Positions 1 through 5,612 of a DNA stretch of 12,624 nucleotides are shown piece after piece (the stretch's first letter is position 1; each line of letters begins with the position of its first letter). This DNA is from an uncultured Caulobacteraceae bacterium. Lineage in GTDB: Bacteria; Pseudomonadota; Alphaproteobacteria; Caulobacterales; Caulobacteraceae. The stretch covers positions 1 to 12,624 of the forward strand of contig CALEOQ010000334.1 in NCBI GenBank assembly GCA_937910255.1. The letters run 5' to 3'. The position numbers were made by a program, and so were the translations under genes. The notes below the pieces were generated by a model. The model saw nothing but the letters and a program-made list of their open reading frames with translations. It did not search any database and had not been told where the DNA came from.

Positions 1-92
1 GGGCTGCGCGGGCTGGAAGGCTAGCGTGCGACAGAGACTGACAGGTGTTGTGTGGGCGTGACGTCTAAGGGTGGGTGTGTTTTTTTTTTTTT
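1..92. other. Non-genomic or low-quality contig end with poly-T run
   Basis: Positions 1-79 are G/T-rich sequence unlike the rest of the window, with no coding signal I can find. They are followed by 13 consecutive T (80-92), which abut a sequencing adapter. The stretch therefore looks like a chimeric or low-quality read end and not genome. I cannot identify its source; it is not an obvious P7 or Nextera sequence. It should not be annotated biologically. Confidence 0.7.
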
Positions 93-150
93 AAGGAACC
101 GGCGACCACCGAGATCTACACTCTTTCCCTACACGACGCTCTTCTGATCT
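93..150 (+). other. Illumina P5 / TruSeq universal adapter contamination
   Basis: This stretch aligns end to end with the 58-base Illumina P5/TruSeq universal adapter (recalled from general knowledge). It has four mismatches, at 95, 98, 99 and 145. The central part, including CACTCTTTCCCTACACGACG, is exact. The genomic sequence resumes at 151, exactly at the adapter's 3' end. Read in reverse in the yraN frame it encodes RSEERRVGKECRSRWSP, a peptide that turns up as an artefact in protein databases. It is a trimming failure at the contig end. Confidence 0.97.
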
Positions 151-378
151 CTCCAGGGTGGTGCGGCTCTTGACCTCGACCACCGCCAGAACCCGCCCCT
201 TCTGGGCCAGCAAGTCGATCTCCCCCAGGCGGGTGCGCAGGCGAAAGCCCAGGATGCGATAGCCCTTGGCCATCAGCCAAAGGGCGGCCCAGGCCTCGGC
301 CCGTCGCCCCGAACGCCGGGCCAGGGCGCCGCGAACCTGCCGCGCGGTCGTGCGGATCGACGGCTCTGGCGTGGTCAC
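151..378 (-). CDS. yraN: YraN family (UPF0102) nuclease-like protein, 3' end lost
   Basis: The first 76 residues of a YraN/UPF0102 protein are present; the family is usually about 120 residues. The PD-(D/E)xK nuclease-like core is visible: GEIDLL at 52-57 (E53, D55) and VVEVK at 66-70 (E68, K70). The family resembles Holliday-junction resolvase-type nucleases, but its cellular role is not settled. The start is GTG at 378-376, and its GTGA overlaps the rsmI stop by four bases, which implies translational coupling. Genomic sequence stops at 151, where adapter is fused in frame, so the apparent C-terminal extension beyond residue 76 is artefact. The truncation is technical and not evidence of a pseudogene. 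Confidence 0.88.
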
Positions 379-1250
379 TCCGCCTGCTCCGCCTTAAGTT
401 CCAGGGCGCGGCGATAGAGGTCCCGCCGCGACAGGCCCAGGGCCCGCGCGACCTCGCCGGCCGCCTCGGCCGGCTTCAACCGCGAGAGCGCCTCGGTGAG
501 CGCCCGGTCGGCGTCGTCGGCCGTGGCTTCTTCCTCCCGGCCAGGCCCCACCAGGATCACGATCTCGCCCTTGGGCGCCGCCAGGCTGGGATCGGCGGCC
601 AGCACGTCCAGGGGGCCGCGCACCACCGTTTCATAGAGCTTGGTCAGTTCGCGGCAGACCACCGCCTCGCGGGGGCCGAACACCTGCGCCATGTCGGCCA
701 GGCTATCGCCCAGGCGAGAGGCGCCTTCGAAGAAGACCAGGGTCGCCCGGATGCCGGCCACCTCCTGCAGGAAGGCGCGTCGTCCGGCGGTCTTGGGGGG
801 TGGAAAGCCGGCGAACAGGATGCGGTCGGACGGCAGGCCGGCCACCGACAGCCCCGCCAGCAGGGCCGAGGCCCCGGGGATGGGATGGATGGGAAAGCCG
901 GCCGCGGCCACCTCGCGCACCAGACGGTAGCCGGGATCTGAGATCAGCGGCGTGCCCGCGTCCGAAACCAGGGCCACCCGCCCCCCCTGCTCCAGCACCG
1001 CCAGAGCCTTGGGCCGCGCCCGCTCGGCGGCGTGCTCGTCATGCCGCTCCATGCGGCCGGAAATCTTGAAGGCCGCCAGCAGCTTGCCGGTCACCCGGGT
1101 ATCCTCGGCCAGGATCAGGTCAGCGGCCGACAGCACGTCCAGGGCGCGCAGGGTGATATCGCGAAGGTTGCCGATCGGCGTCGCCACAACATAGAGCCCT
1201 GGCGACAGGGGCTGGTCGGACAGGGGCGGCGGAGCGACAGGATGAGCCAT
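375..1250 (-). CDS. rsmI: 16S rRNA (cytidine1402-2'-O)-methyltransferase RsmI
   Basis: RsmI uses S-adenosylmethionine to 2'-O-methylate C1402 in the decoding centre of 16S rRNA, acting in the cytoplasm on the small subunit. The 291-residue protein has the family hallmarks of the tetrapyrrole-methylase fold: VATPIGNLRD (22-31), AEDTR (48-52), SDAGTPLISDPG (96-107) and PGASAL (125-130). A basic helical C-terminal segment (LSRRDLYRRAL) is also typical. Length is normal. The ATG at 1250 has no strong Shine-Dalgarno sequence and starts 46 bases after the hemW stop, so it is probably translated from the rdgB-hemW transcript. Its stop overlaps the GTG of yraN, and rsmI-yraN adjacency is common in proteobacteria. 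Confidence 0.96.
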   Translation of the reverse strand: MAHPVAPPPLSDQPLSPGLYVVATPIGNLRDITLRALDVLSAADLILAEDTRVTGKLLAAFKISGRMERHDEHAAERARPKALAVLEQGGRVALVSDAGTPLISDPGYRLVREVAAAGFPIHPIPGASALLAGLSVAGLPSDRILFAGFPPPKTAGRRAFLQEVAGIRATLVFFEGASRLGDSLADMAQVFGPREAVVCRELTKLYETVVRGPLDVLAADPSLAAPKGEIVILVGPGREEEATADDADRALTEALSRLKPAEAAGEVARALGLSRRDLYRRALELKAEQAE

Positions 1251-1296
1251 GGGGAGCAGGGTTCGCCGGTCGGAAGCAGCAAGGCAAGCGTCGCCG

Positions 1297-2454
1297 TCAG
1301 ACCAGCAGCCGTCGGGTCACATGGTCAAGCACCAGCCGTCCCTCCGGGGTGACTGACAACTTAAAGTTGTTATCCCGCAATAGCCCCTCCGCCACAAGGG
1401 TTTTGACCCGGTTGTGGGTCGGCGATAGACCCAAAGCAGGCACCTCATGATAGGCGACGCCCGCCTCGATCCTCAGCCCGCTCAGGATCCGCTCCTCGGC
1501 CGCCGCCTCGGCGGAAAGCGGTTCAAGGTCTGGAAAGCCGCGACCTGATTCGGCCACCGCGCCGATATAGGCGGCGGGCCGCGCCTGGGCCTCCGTGGCG
1601 TGGCGAGCACCCTCCAGGGTGATGCGTCCGTGGGCGCCGGGGCCGACGCCCACATAGTCCCAGCCCCGCCAGTAGACGAGATTGTGCCGCGAGCGCGCCG
1701 CCTCGCCCCGGGCGTGGTTGGACACCTCATAGGCCTCGAAACCCGCGGCGGTGAGCACCGCCTGGGTGGTCTCGAAGAGCACGGCGGCGGCCTCATTGTC
1801 CGGCGGGATCAGCTGGCCGCGGCGCACCGCCCGGTCGAAGGCGGTCCCGGCCTCAATGGTCAGCTGGTAGGGCGAAATGTGCTCGACGCCGTAGCTCAGG
1901 GCGTCTTCCAGCTCGGCCGCCCAGGCCTGCGGCGTCTGACCAGGGCGGGCATAGATCAGATCCAGGGACACCCGGCCAAACGCCTGGGCGGCGACCTCCA
2001 GGGCCCGGCGGGCGGTCGCCGCATCATGATCACGGCCCAGGAACCGGAGGGCCTCGTCGTCGAGGGCCTGGACGCCGAGGGACAGCCGCCCCACCCCGGC
2101 CTGGGCCAGGGCTGCGAACCTCTGGGTCTCGCCATCGGTGGGGTTGGCCTCCAGGCTGACCTCCAGGTCGGCCGCCGGGGTCCAGAGCCGCCGGGCGGTC
2201 TCCAGGATCAGGGCCACGGCCTCAGGGTCCATCAGCGACGGCGTCCCCCCGCCGAAGAAGACCGACACCAGGGTGCGCGGCCCCGTCAACGCCGCCTGGG
2301 CGGTCAGGTCCTGGACGATGGCGGCGACCAGGGCGGCCTGTTCATCGCCCCGGCCGCGGTCGCGATAGACGTTGAAGTCACAATAGGGGCAGATCCGGGC
2401 GCAATAGGGCCAGTGGACATAGACCCCCAGGGGCGGCGGCCCGGACTGGGTCAA
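1297..2454 (-). CDS. hemW: HemW, radical SAM haem chaperone (HemN-like)
   Basis: This 385-residue radical SAM protein carries the CxxxCxxC iron-sulfur motif (C18, C22, C25 in YCARICPYC), the SAM-binding GGGTPS at 68-73 and EANP at 102-105. HNLVYW at 257-262 is the HNxxYW motif that marks HemW rather than true coproporphyrinogen dehydrogenase HemN. HemW binds haem and is thought to deliver it to haem proteins such as respiratory enzymes. It is often misannotated as HemN. The start is TTG at 2454-2452, within a TTGA overlap with the rdgB stop. No ATG or GTG lies between it and the conserved YVHWPYC, so a coupled TTG start is the best reading. Confidence 0.94.
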   Translation of the reverse strand: MTQSGPPPLGVYVHWPYCARICPYCDFNVYRDRGRGDEQAALVAAIVQDLTAQAALTGPRTLVSVFFGGGTPSLMDPEAVALILETARRLWTPAADLEVSLEANPTDGETQRFAALAQAGVGRLSLGVQALDDEALRFLGRDHDAATARRALEVAAQAFGRVSLDLIYARPGQTPQAWAAELEDALSYGVEHISPYQLTIEAGTAFDRAVRRGQLIPPDNEAAAVLFETTQAVLTAAGFEAYEVSNHARGEAARSRHNLVYWRGWDYVGVGPGAHGRITLEGARHATEAQARPAAYIGAVAESGRGFPDLEPLSAEAAAEERILSGLRIEAGVAYHEVPALGLSPTHNRVKTLVAEGLLRDNNFKLSVTPEGRLVLDHVTRRLLV

Positions 2455-3053
2455 AGCAGGGCGGCCCTGAGCTTGGCGAAGGCCTGCGCCCGGTGGCTCA
2501 TGGCGTCCTTGGCCGCAGGCTCCATCTCGCCAAAGGTCAGGGCGCCGCCTTGCGGCGTGAAGATCGGGTCATAGCCGAACCCCCGTTGGCCAAGCCCCGG
2601 GAACGTCAGCTGGCCGTCCACCCGTCCCTCGACCACCAGGGCCGGCCCCTCGTCGGGCCAGGCGACGGCCAGGGCGCAGGTGAACCAGGCGGCGCGGTCT
2701 TCGAGCCCGGTGGCCTGTAGCCGTTCCTCGACCTTGGCCATGGCCAGGCCGAAGTCCTTGTCCGGCCCGGCCCAGCGGGCGGAATAGACGCCGGGGGCGC
2801 CGTCCAGGGCGCGGACGCTCAACCCGGAATCATCGGCCAGGGCGATCAGGCCCGAGCCGCGGGCGGCGGCGCGGGCCTTCAGCAGGGCGTTGCCGACGAA
2901 GGTGGTCTCGGTCTCCTCGGGCTCGGGCAGGCCAAGCTCGCCGGCGGTGACCAGGTCGAAGCGGTTTTCCAGGATCGCCGCCAGCTCCCGCGCCTTGCCG
3001 GGATTGTGGGTGGCGACCACCAGCCGGGCGCCGGGGTCGAGCTTCAGGGCCAT
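2451..3053 (-). CDS. rdgB: RdgB/HAM1 XTP/dITP diphosphatase
   Basis: RdgB hydrolyses non-canonical purine nucleotides (XTP, ITP, dITP) to monophosphates, keeping deaminated bases out of DNA and RNA. The 200-residue protein has THNPGK (15-20), ADDSGL (73-78), GAPGVYSARW (85-94), FGYDPIF (159-165) and SHRAQA (186-191), all diagnostic of the HAM1 family. The open frame extends 31 codons upstream to 3146. I chose the ATG at 3053 because it gives the usual length, begins next to the conserved N-terminus, and has GGAAAGGA at 3066-3059 with 5-base spacing. It heads the rdgB-hemW-rsmI-yraN operon, whose promoter should lie in the 3054-3304 gap. Confidence 0.96.
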   Translation of the reverse strand: MALKLDPGARLVVATHNPGKARELAAILENRFDLVTAGELGLPEPEETETTFVGNALLKARAAARGSGLIALADDSGLSVRALDGAPGVYSARWAGPDKDFGLAMAKVEERLQATGLEDRAAWFTCALAVAWPDEGPALVVEGRVDGQLTFPGLGQRGFGYDPIFTPQGGALTFGEMEPAAKDAMSHRAQAFAKLRAALL

Positions 3054-3181
3054 GGCCGTCCTTTCCAGATGAGGCCGCGGAGCATAGGCGCCCATCGGCG
3101 CCCTCGCAAACGCCCGCGCCGGGCGCCGGACAGCGCCTCTGCACATGAACGATCGGTTACTTCGTTACGCCGATTTAATAT

Positions 3182-3213
3182 CGTTTTTCGATAATTTCCT
3201 TGATCGAAAAACG
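3182..3213. promoter_or_regulatory. 11-bp perfect inverted repeat in AT-rich intergenic region
   Basis: CGTTTTTCGAT (3182-3192) and ATCGAAAAACG (3203-3213) form a perfect inverted repeat separated by 10 bases. A second, nested one is TATCG-TTTTT-CGATA at 3179-3193, and more TATCG/CGAT words occur between 3150 and 3230. The surrounding 80 bases are strikingly AT-rich for this genome. The site lies between the divergent rdgB operon and the small-membrane-peptide/DUF2975 genes. It could be an operator for one or both directions, or an RNA stem-loop. I cannot assign a regulator. Confidence 0.5.
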
Positions 3214-3304
3214 GCATGCCCATATCGAATACCGACATGGAGCCAAGGCGCTCCGCCACACCTTCCCGCCGCAAGGCGGCACGCAAGAACCTGGAGATTT
3301 GACG

Positions 3305-3415
3305 ATGAACACCTTCCGCGCGTCCAACGCCTTCGACCGCCTCGCCCTGGCCTGCGCCGTCTGCCTCGCCGCCCTGCCAATCCTGACCGTGGTGGCCGGC
3401 GCCTCGATCCTCTAG
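3305..3415 (+). CDS. Small membrane peptide, 36 residues
   Basis: ATG at 3305 is preceded by GGAG at 3291-3296 (CTGGAG) with about 8-base spacing. It opens a 36-residue ORF, starting MNTFRASNAFDRLALA and ending VVAGASIL. Residues 13-35 are almost wholly hydrophobic, predicting one transmembrane helix, with charged residues (R5, D11, R12) confined to the N-terminus. It ends 37 bases before the DUF2975 gene and may be co-transcribed with it. I recognise no family. The ribosome-binding site and the clean hydrophobic segment support a real gene, but short ORFs in GC-rich DNA can be chance. Confidence 0.5.
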   Translation: MNTFRASNAFDRLALACAVCLAALPILTVVAGASIL

Positions 3416-3452
3416 TCTGACACCATCGGGCCAATCCAAGGGGGGCGTAGTC

Positions 3453-3983
3453 ATGCGGGCGCTGGGGCCAGGCTCGGTTTCGAGCTTTCTGAAAATCATC
3501 CTCGACGTGGTCTTCGTGGCCCTTTGGATCGGGGTCAGCGTCGCGGGCGTCCTGATGCTGGCGGCCCTGCTCTTCTCGTTCAATCCCGACCTGCTGGCCG
3601 ACATCTCGGTCACGGCCGGGGGCGAGGAGGTGGTCAATCGCGGGCCCGTGGTGGCCGTGGGCCTGATGGCGGCGGCCGTCTATATGGGCGGGGTGCTGGT
3701 GATCGTCGCCCAGCTGCGGCGCATCTTCGCCACCCTGACCGCCGGCGACCCGTTCCATCCGGACAATGTCCGGCGCCTGCGGGTGGTGGGCCTGATCCTG
3801 GCGGGCCTGGAGCTCGGCCGTTACGCCTTCTGGGCGCTATCGACCTGGATCCTGCCGGCCTCGGAGGCCGTCGAGCCCACGCTCAGCCTGACCGCCTGGT
3901 TCTCCGTGCTGGTGGTCTTCGTGCTGGCCGAGGTGTTTCGCGAAGGCGCCCGCCTGCGCCGCGAAGCCGAACTGACCATCTGA
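3453..3983 (+). CDS. DUF2975 family four-helix membrane protein
   Basis: This 176-residue inner-membrane protein has four predicted transmembrane helices (about 14-43, 65-86, 110-133, 146-162). It carries the DUF2975 signature loop GDPFHPDNVRRLR at 98-110 and ends in VFREGARLRREAELTI, the typical tail of the family. DUF2975 proteins have no established biochemical function; they are typically encoded beside a small YozG-like helix-turn-helix regulator, as here. The ATG at 3453 has AAGGGGG upstream with about 7-base spacing. The regulator's Shine-Dalgarno overlaps this gene's stop codon, so the two are translated as a pair. A membrane sensor or anti-regulator role is conceivable but only inferred. 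Confidence 0.88.
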   Translation: MRALGPGSVSSFLKIILDVVFVALWIGVSVAGVLMLAALLFSFNPDLLADISVTAGGEEVVNRGPVVAVGLMAAAVYMGGVLVIVAQLRRIFATLTAGDPFHPDNVRRLRVVGLILAGLELGRYAFWALSTWILPASEAVEPTLSLTAWFSVLVVFVLAEVFREGARLRREAELTI

Positions 3984-3993
3984 GGAGCCGACC

Positions 3994-4236
3994 GTGCCGA
4001 TCCGAGTGCTTCTCGACCGCGTGCTGCTGGAGCGACGCATGTCGCTCACCGAACTGGCCGACCGGGTGGGCGTGACCATCGCCAACCTGTCGATCCTCAA
4101 GACCGGCAAGGCCCGGGCGGTGCGCTTCTCCACCCTGGCGGCCCTGTGCCGCGAGCTCGACTGCCAGCCGGGCGACATCCTGCACTACGAGCCTGGCCCC
4201 GCCGACGAGGGCTTCGAGGACGACGAAGAGACCTGA
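3994..4236 (+). CDS. YozG-like Cro/C1-type (XRE) transcriptional regulator
   Basis: An 80-residue protein consisting of little more than one Cro/C1 helix-turn-helix domain (about 16-63: MSLTELADRVGVTIANLSIL and the following helices ending CQPGDIL), with an acidic tail (DEGFEDDEET). This matches the YozG-type regulators found next to DUF2975 genes. It probably binds DNA as a dimer, possibly autoregulating this locus. The start is GTG at 3994, fixed by GAGGAG at 3982-3987 with 6-base spacing, directly over the upstream TGA. Candidate targets are the inverted repeats at 3182-3213 and 4247-4360, an inference only. Confidence 0.9.
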   Translation: MPIRVLLDRVLLERRMSLTELADRVGVTIANLSILKTGKARAVRFSTLAALCRELDCQPGDILHYEPGPADEGFEDDEET

Positions 4237-4246
4237 GCGCCGGATC

Positions 4247-4288
4247 GTGTTGCATCGCCACAACACACTCACGTGATATTGCGTCACG
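4247..4288. promoter_or_regulatory. Overlapping inverted repeats after the XRE gene
   Basis: The gap after the regulator begins with GTGTTG (4247-4252) and CAACAC (4261-4266), 8 bases apart. Next come the 8-bp palindrome TCACGTGA (4269-4276) and CGTGA/TCACG (4272-4276, 4284-4288). The first repeat shares the word TGTTGCA (4248-4254) with the palindrome at 4346-4360. No U-tract follows, so a terminator is unlikely; operator sites are more plausible. Confidence 0.35.
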
Positions 4289-4313
4289 GCCGTCAGAAAT
4301 TTGCCGACCGCCG

Positions 4314-4342
4314 TTGCGGGGCTGAGGGTCTGGCCCTATATG
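4314..4342 (+). promoter_or_regulatory. Putative sigma-70 promoter for the 35-residue ORF
   Basis: TTGCGG (4314-4319) and TATATG (4337-4342) are spaced by 17 bases. The predicted transcription start, near 4349, falls inside the TGCAACA-T-TGTTGCA palindrome, and a good ribosome-binding site and ATG follow at 4371-4386. The match to consensus is fair, so this is a prediction only. Confidence 0.4.
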
Positions 4343-4345
4343 CGA

Positions 4346-4360
4346 TGCAACATTGTTGCA
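4346..4360. promoter_or_regulatory. 15-bp palindrome TGCAACA-T-TGTTGCA, candidate operator
   Basis: Two perfect 7-base arms flank a single central T. The palindrome straddles the predicted start of transcription for the ORF at 4384, which is a classic repressor position. One arm recurs at 4248-4254. The neighbouring XRE regulator is the obvious candidate binder, but that is inference. Confidence 0.45.
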
Positions 4361-4383
4361 CTGCACACTGAAAGGGGCAGAAC

Positions 4384-4491
4384 ATGTTCGCCAAGCTCCA
4401 ACGTCTGATCGCCCGCTTCATGGCGCCGCTGGCCTATGAACTCGGTCGCATCCCGGCCACCGCTCAGCGGAACCTGCTGATCGGTTTCTAA
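4384..4491 (+). CDS. Small ORF, 35 residues, basic and amphipathic
   Basis: ATG at 4384 follows AAAGGGG (4371-4377) with 6-base spacing. The peptide starts MFAKLQRLIARFMAPLAYEL and ends QRNLLIGF before TAA. The N-terminal half alternates basic residues (K4, R7, R11) with hydrophobics, suggesting an amphipathic helix that might lie on a membrane. I recognise no family. Support comes from the strong ribosome-binding site, the plausible promoter with an operator-like palindrome, and the perfect stem-loop 37 bases after the stop. Together these make a complete monocistronic unit. Whether it encodes a peptide or is the visible part of a small RNA is open. Confidence 0.5.
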   Translation: MFAKLQRLIARFMAPLAYELGRIPATAQRNLLIGF

Positions 4492-4527
4492 GCCAGGCGC
4501 TCTCTCCAGAGCCCGACCCAAGATAGA

Positions 4528-4564
4528 AGAACGGCCGGATGCGCACCCCGCATCCGGCCGTTCT
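4528..4564 (+). terminator. Strong stem-loop, likely terminator after the 35-residue ORF
   Basis: AGAACGGCCGGATGCG (4528-4543) pairs perfectly with 4549-4564 around a 5-base loop. The following GCGTTT gives only a weak U-tail. On the minus strand the stem is followed by a T-richer run (TCTATCTT), so it may serve in both directions, also ending rph transcripts. Confidence 0.7.
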
Positions 4565-4606
4565 GCGTTTCAGCGTGGGCGACGGCGCGGCGCCACCTAC
4601 TCCCCG

Positions 4607-4687
4607 TCATGTCGGGCCCTCCCCCGACCATCCATGAACACCGAGCCAGCCGCCGTGCGCATGGACCCTCGGATCAAGTCCGAGGGT
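4607..4687. repeat. Dispersed-repeat-like palindromes between small ORF and rph
   Basis: There are two palindromic units. The first is TCATGTCGGG (4607-4616) with CCCGAC...CATGA (4623-4637). The second is ACCCTCGGA (4665-4673) with TCCGAGGGT (4679-4687) around TCAAG. Sequences of this type (TCGGATCAAGTCCGAGGGTG and CATGAACACCG contexts) are, from memory, dispersed in many copies in alphaproteobacterial intergenic regions. Only one copy is visible here. The rest of 4565-4734 shows no gene. Confidence 0.5.
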
Positions 4688-4734
4688 GACGAGCGTGGAG
4701 TGGCAAGGATGCGCGCGCCCCAAAGACCTGCGCC

Positions 4735-5451
4735 TCAGCGGGCGACAGCGGCCCGCTGCATCTCGAACAGTTCGCCCATGCCCTTGCGGGCCAGGCCGAA
4801 CAGGGCCTCGAACTCGGCCTGGGTGAAGCCGCGCTTCTCGCCGGTCGCCTGGATCTCGACGATGTCGCCGGCCCCGGTCAGCACGAAGTTGGCGTCGGCC
4901 TCGGCGTCGGAATCCTCCTCATAGTCCAGGTCCAGAACCGGCAGGTCCTGGTGAACGCCGCAGCTGACGGCCGCCACCTGGTCGAGAATCGGATCGGCGG
5001 TGATGACGCCCTCGTCCATCAGGTAGCGGGTGGCCAGCCGCAGGGCGACCCAGGCGCCGGTGATCGAGGCGGTCCGCGTGCCGCCATCGGCCTGGATCAC
5101 GTCGCAGTCGATGGAGATCTGCCGTTCCCCAAGGGCCTTCATGTCCGTGATGGCCCGCAGGGAGCGGCCGATCAGGCGCTGGATCTCCTGGGTGCGGCCC
5201 GACTGCTTGCCCTGAGCGGCCTCACGGCGCCCCCGGGTGTGGGTGGCGCGGGGCAGCATGCCGTACTCCGCCGTCACCCAGCCCTGGCCGCGGCCGCGCA
5301 GGAAGGGGGGCACGCCCTCCTCCAGGCTGGCGGTGACCAGCACCTTGGTGTGGCCGAAGCTGACCAGGCAGGAGCCTTCGGCATAGCGGTTCACCCCGGT
5401 CTCCAGGGTGACGGCGCGCAGCATGTCGGGGGCGCGTTGCGAGGGGCGCAT
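4735..5451 (-). CDS. rph: Ribonuclease PH
   Basis: RNase PH is a phosphorolytic 3'-5' exoribonuclease that trims tRNA 3' ends using inorganic phosphate, working as a ring-shaped hexamer. The 238-residue protein is the family's usual length. It shows the RPH core: EYGMLPRAT (62-70), the phosphate-binding GRTQEIQRLIGRSLRA (85-100), and DCDVIQADGGTRTASITGA (115-133). The open frame continues 23 codons upstream. I took the ATG at 5451 because AGGAAAGG at 5467-5460 sits 8 bases ahead and the protein then begins MRPSQRAPD, as expected. It is divergent from hrcA, sharing the 161-base gap. The adjacency rph/hrcA and rph/rdgB is common in Caulobacterales. Confidence 0.96.
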   Translation of the reverse strand: MRPSQRAPDMLRAVTLETGVNRYAEGSCLVSFGHTKVLVTASLEEGVPPFLRGRGQGWVTAEYGMLPRATHTRGRREAAQGKQSGRTQEIQRLIGRSLRAITDMKALGERQISIDCDVIQADGGTRTASITGAWVALRLATRYLMDEGVITADPILDQVAAVSCGVHQDLPVLDLDYEEDSDAEADANFVLTGAGDIVEIQATGEKRGFTQAEFEALFGLARKGMGELFEMQRAAVAR

Positions 5452-5513
5452 GGCGAGAACCTTTCCTGAGGTCGTGTCGGACGTGGTATCGAGGCCGCAC
5501 GGGCGCGGCGTGA

Positions 5514-5542
5514 CTTGCACGGACGTGGCGCGCGCTTATCCT
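5514..5542 (+). promoter_or_regulatory. Putative sigma-32/sigma-70 promoter for hrcA-grpE
   Basis: CTTGCA (5514-5519) and CTTATCCT (5535-5542) resemble the alphaproteobacterial heat-shock sigma-32 pattern (CTTG and CYTATNT boxes). Read as sigma-70 they give TTGCAC, 16 bases, TATCCT. It lies about 70 bases upstream of hrcA. No CIRCE inverted repeat (TTAGCACTC-N9-GAGTGCTAA) is visible in the gap. Confidence 0.45.
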
Positions 5543-5612
5543 AAAAACCGACCGGCCCGTCCATGGGCCGCCCGCAACTCGCTCACATCACACAAGGCCC
5601 TGGCCGCCGATC

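Noticed and set aside
91..150. Unusual C-terminal extension of YraN
   Set aside because: It is encoded by Illumina adapter and poly-T, not by genome.
1600..2574. 324-codon plus-strand open frame opposite hemW/rdgB
   Set aside because: Low-complexity Gly/Arg/Gln-rich shadow of hemW and rdgB; no motif or ribosome-binding site.
3054..3146. 31-residue N-terminal extension of RdgB
   Set aside because: The extension lacks family similarity, and GGAAAGGA positions the start at 3053.
3182..3213. Rho-independent terminator
   Set aside because: It lies between divergent genes, with no gene reading into it from either side, so an operator or promoter role fits better.
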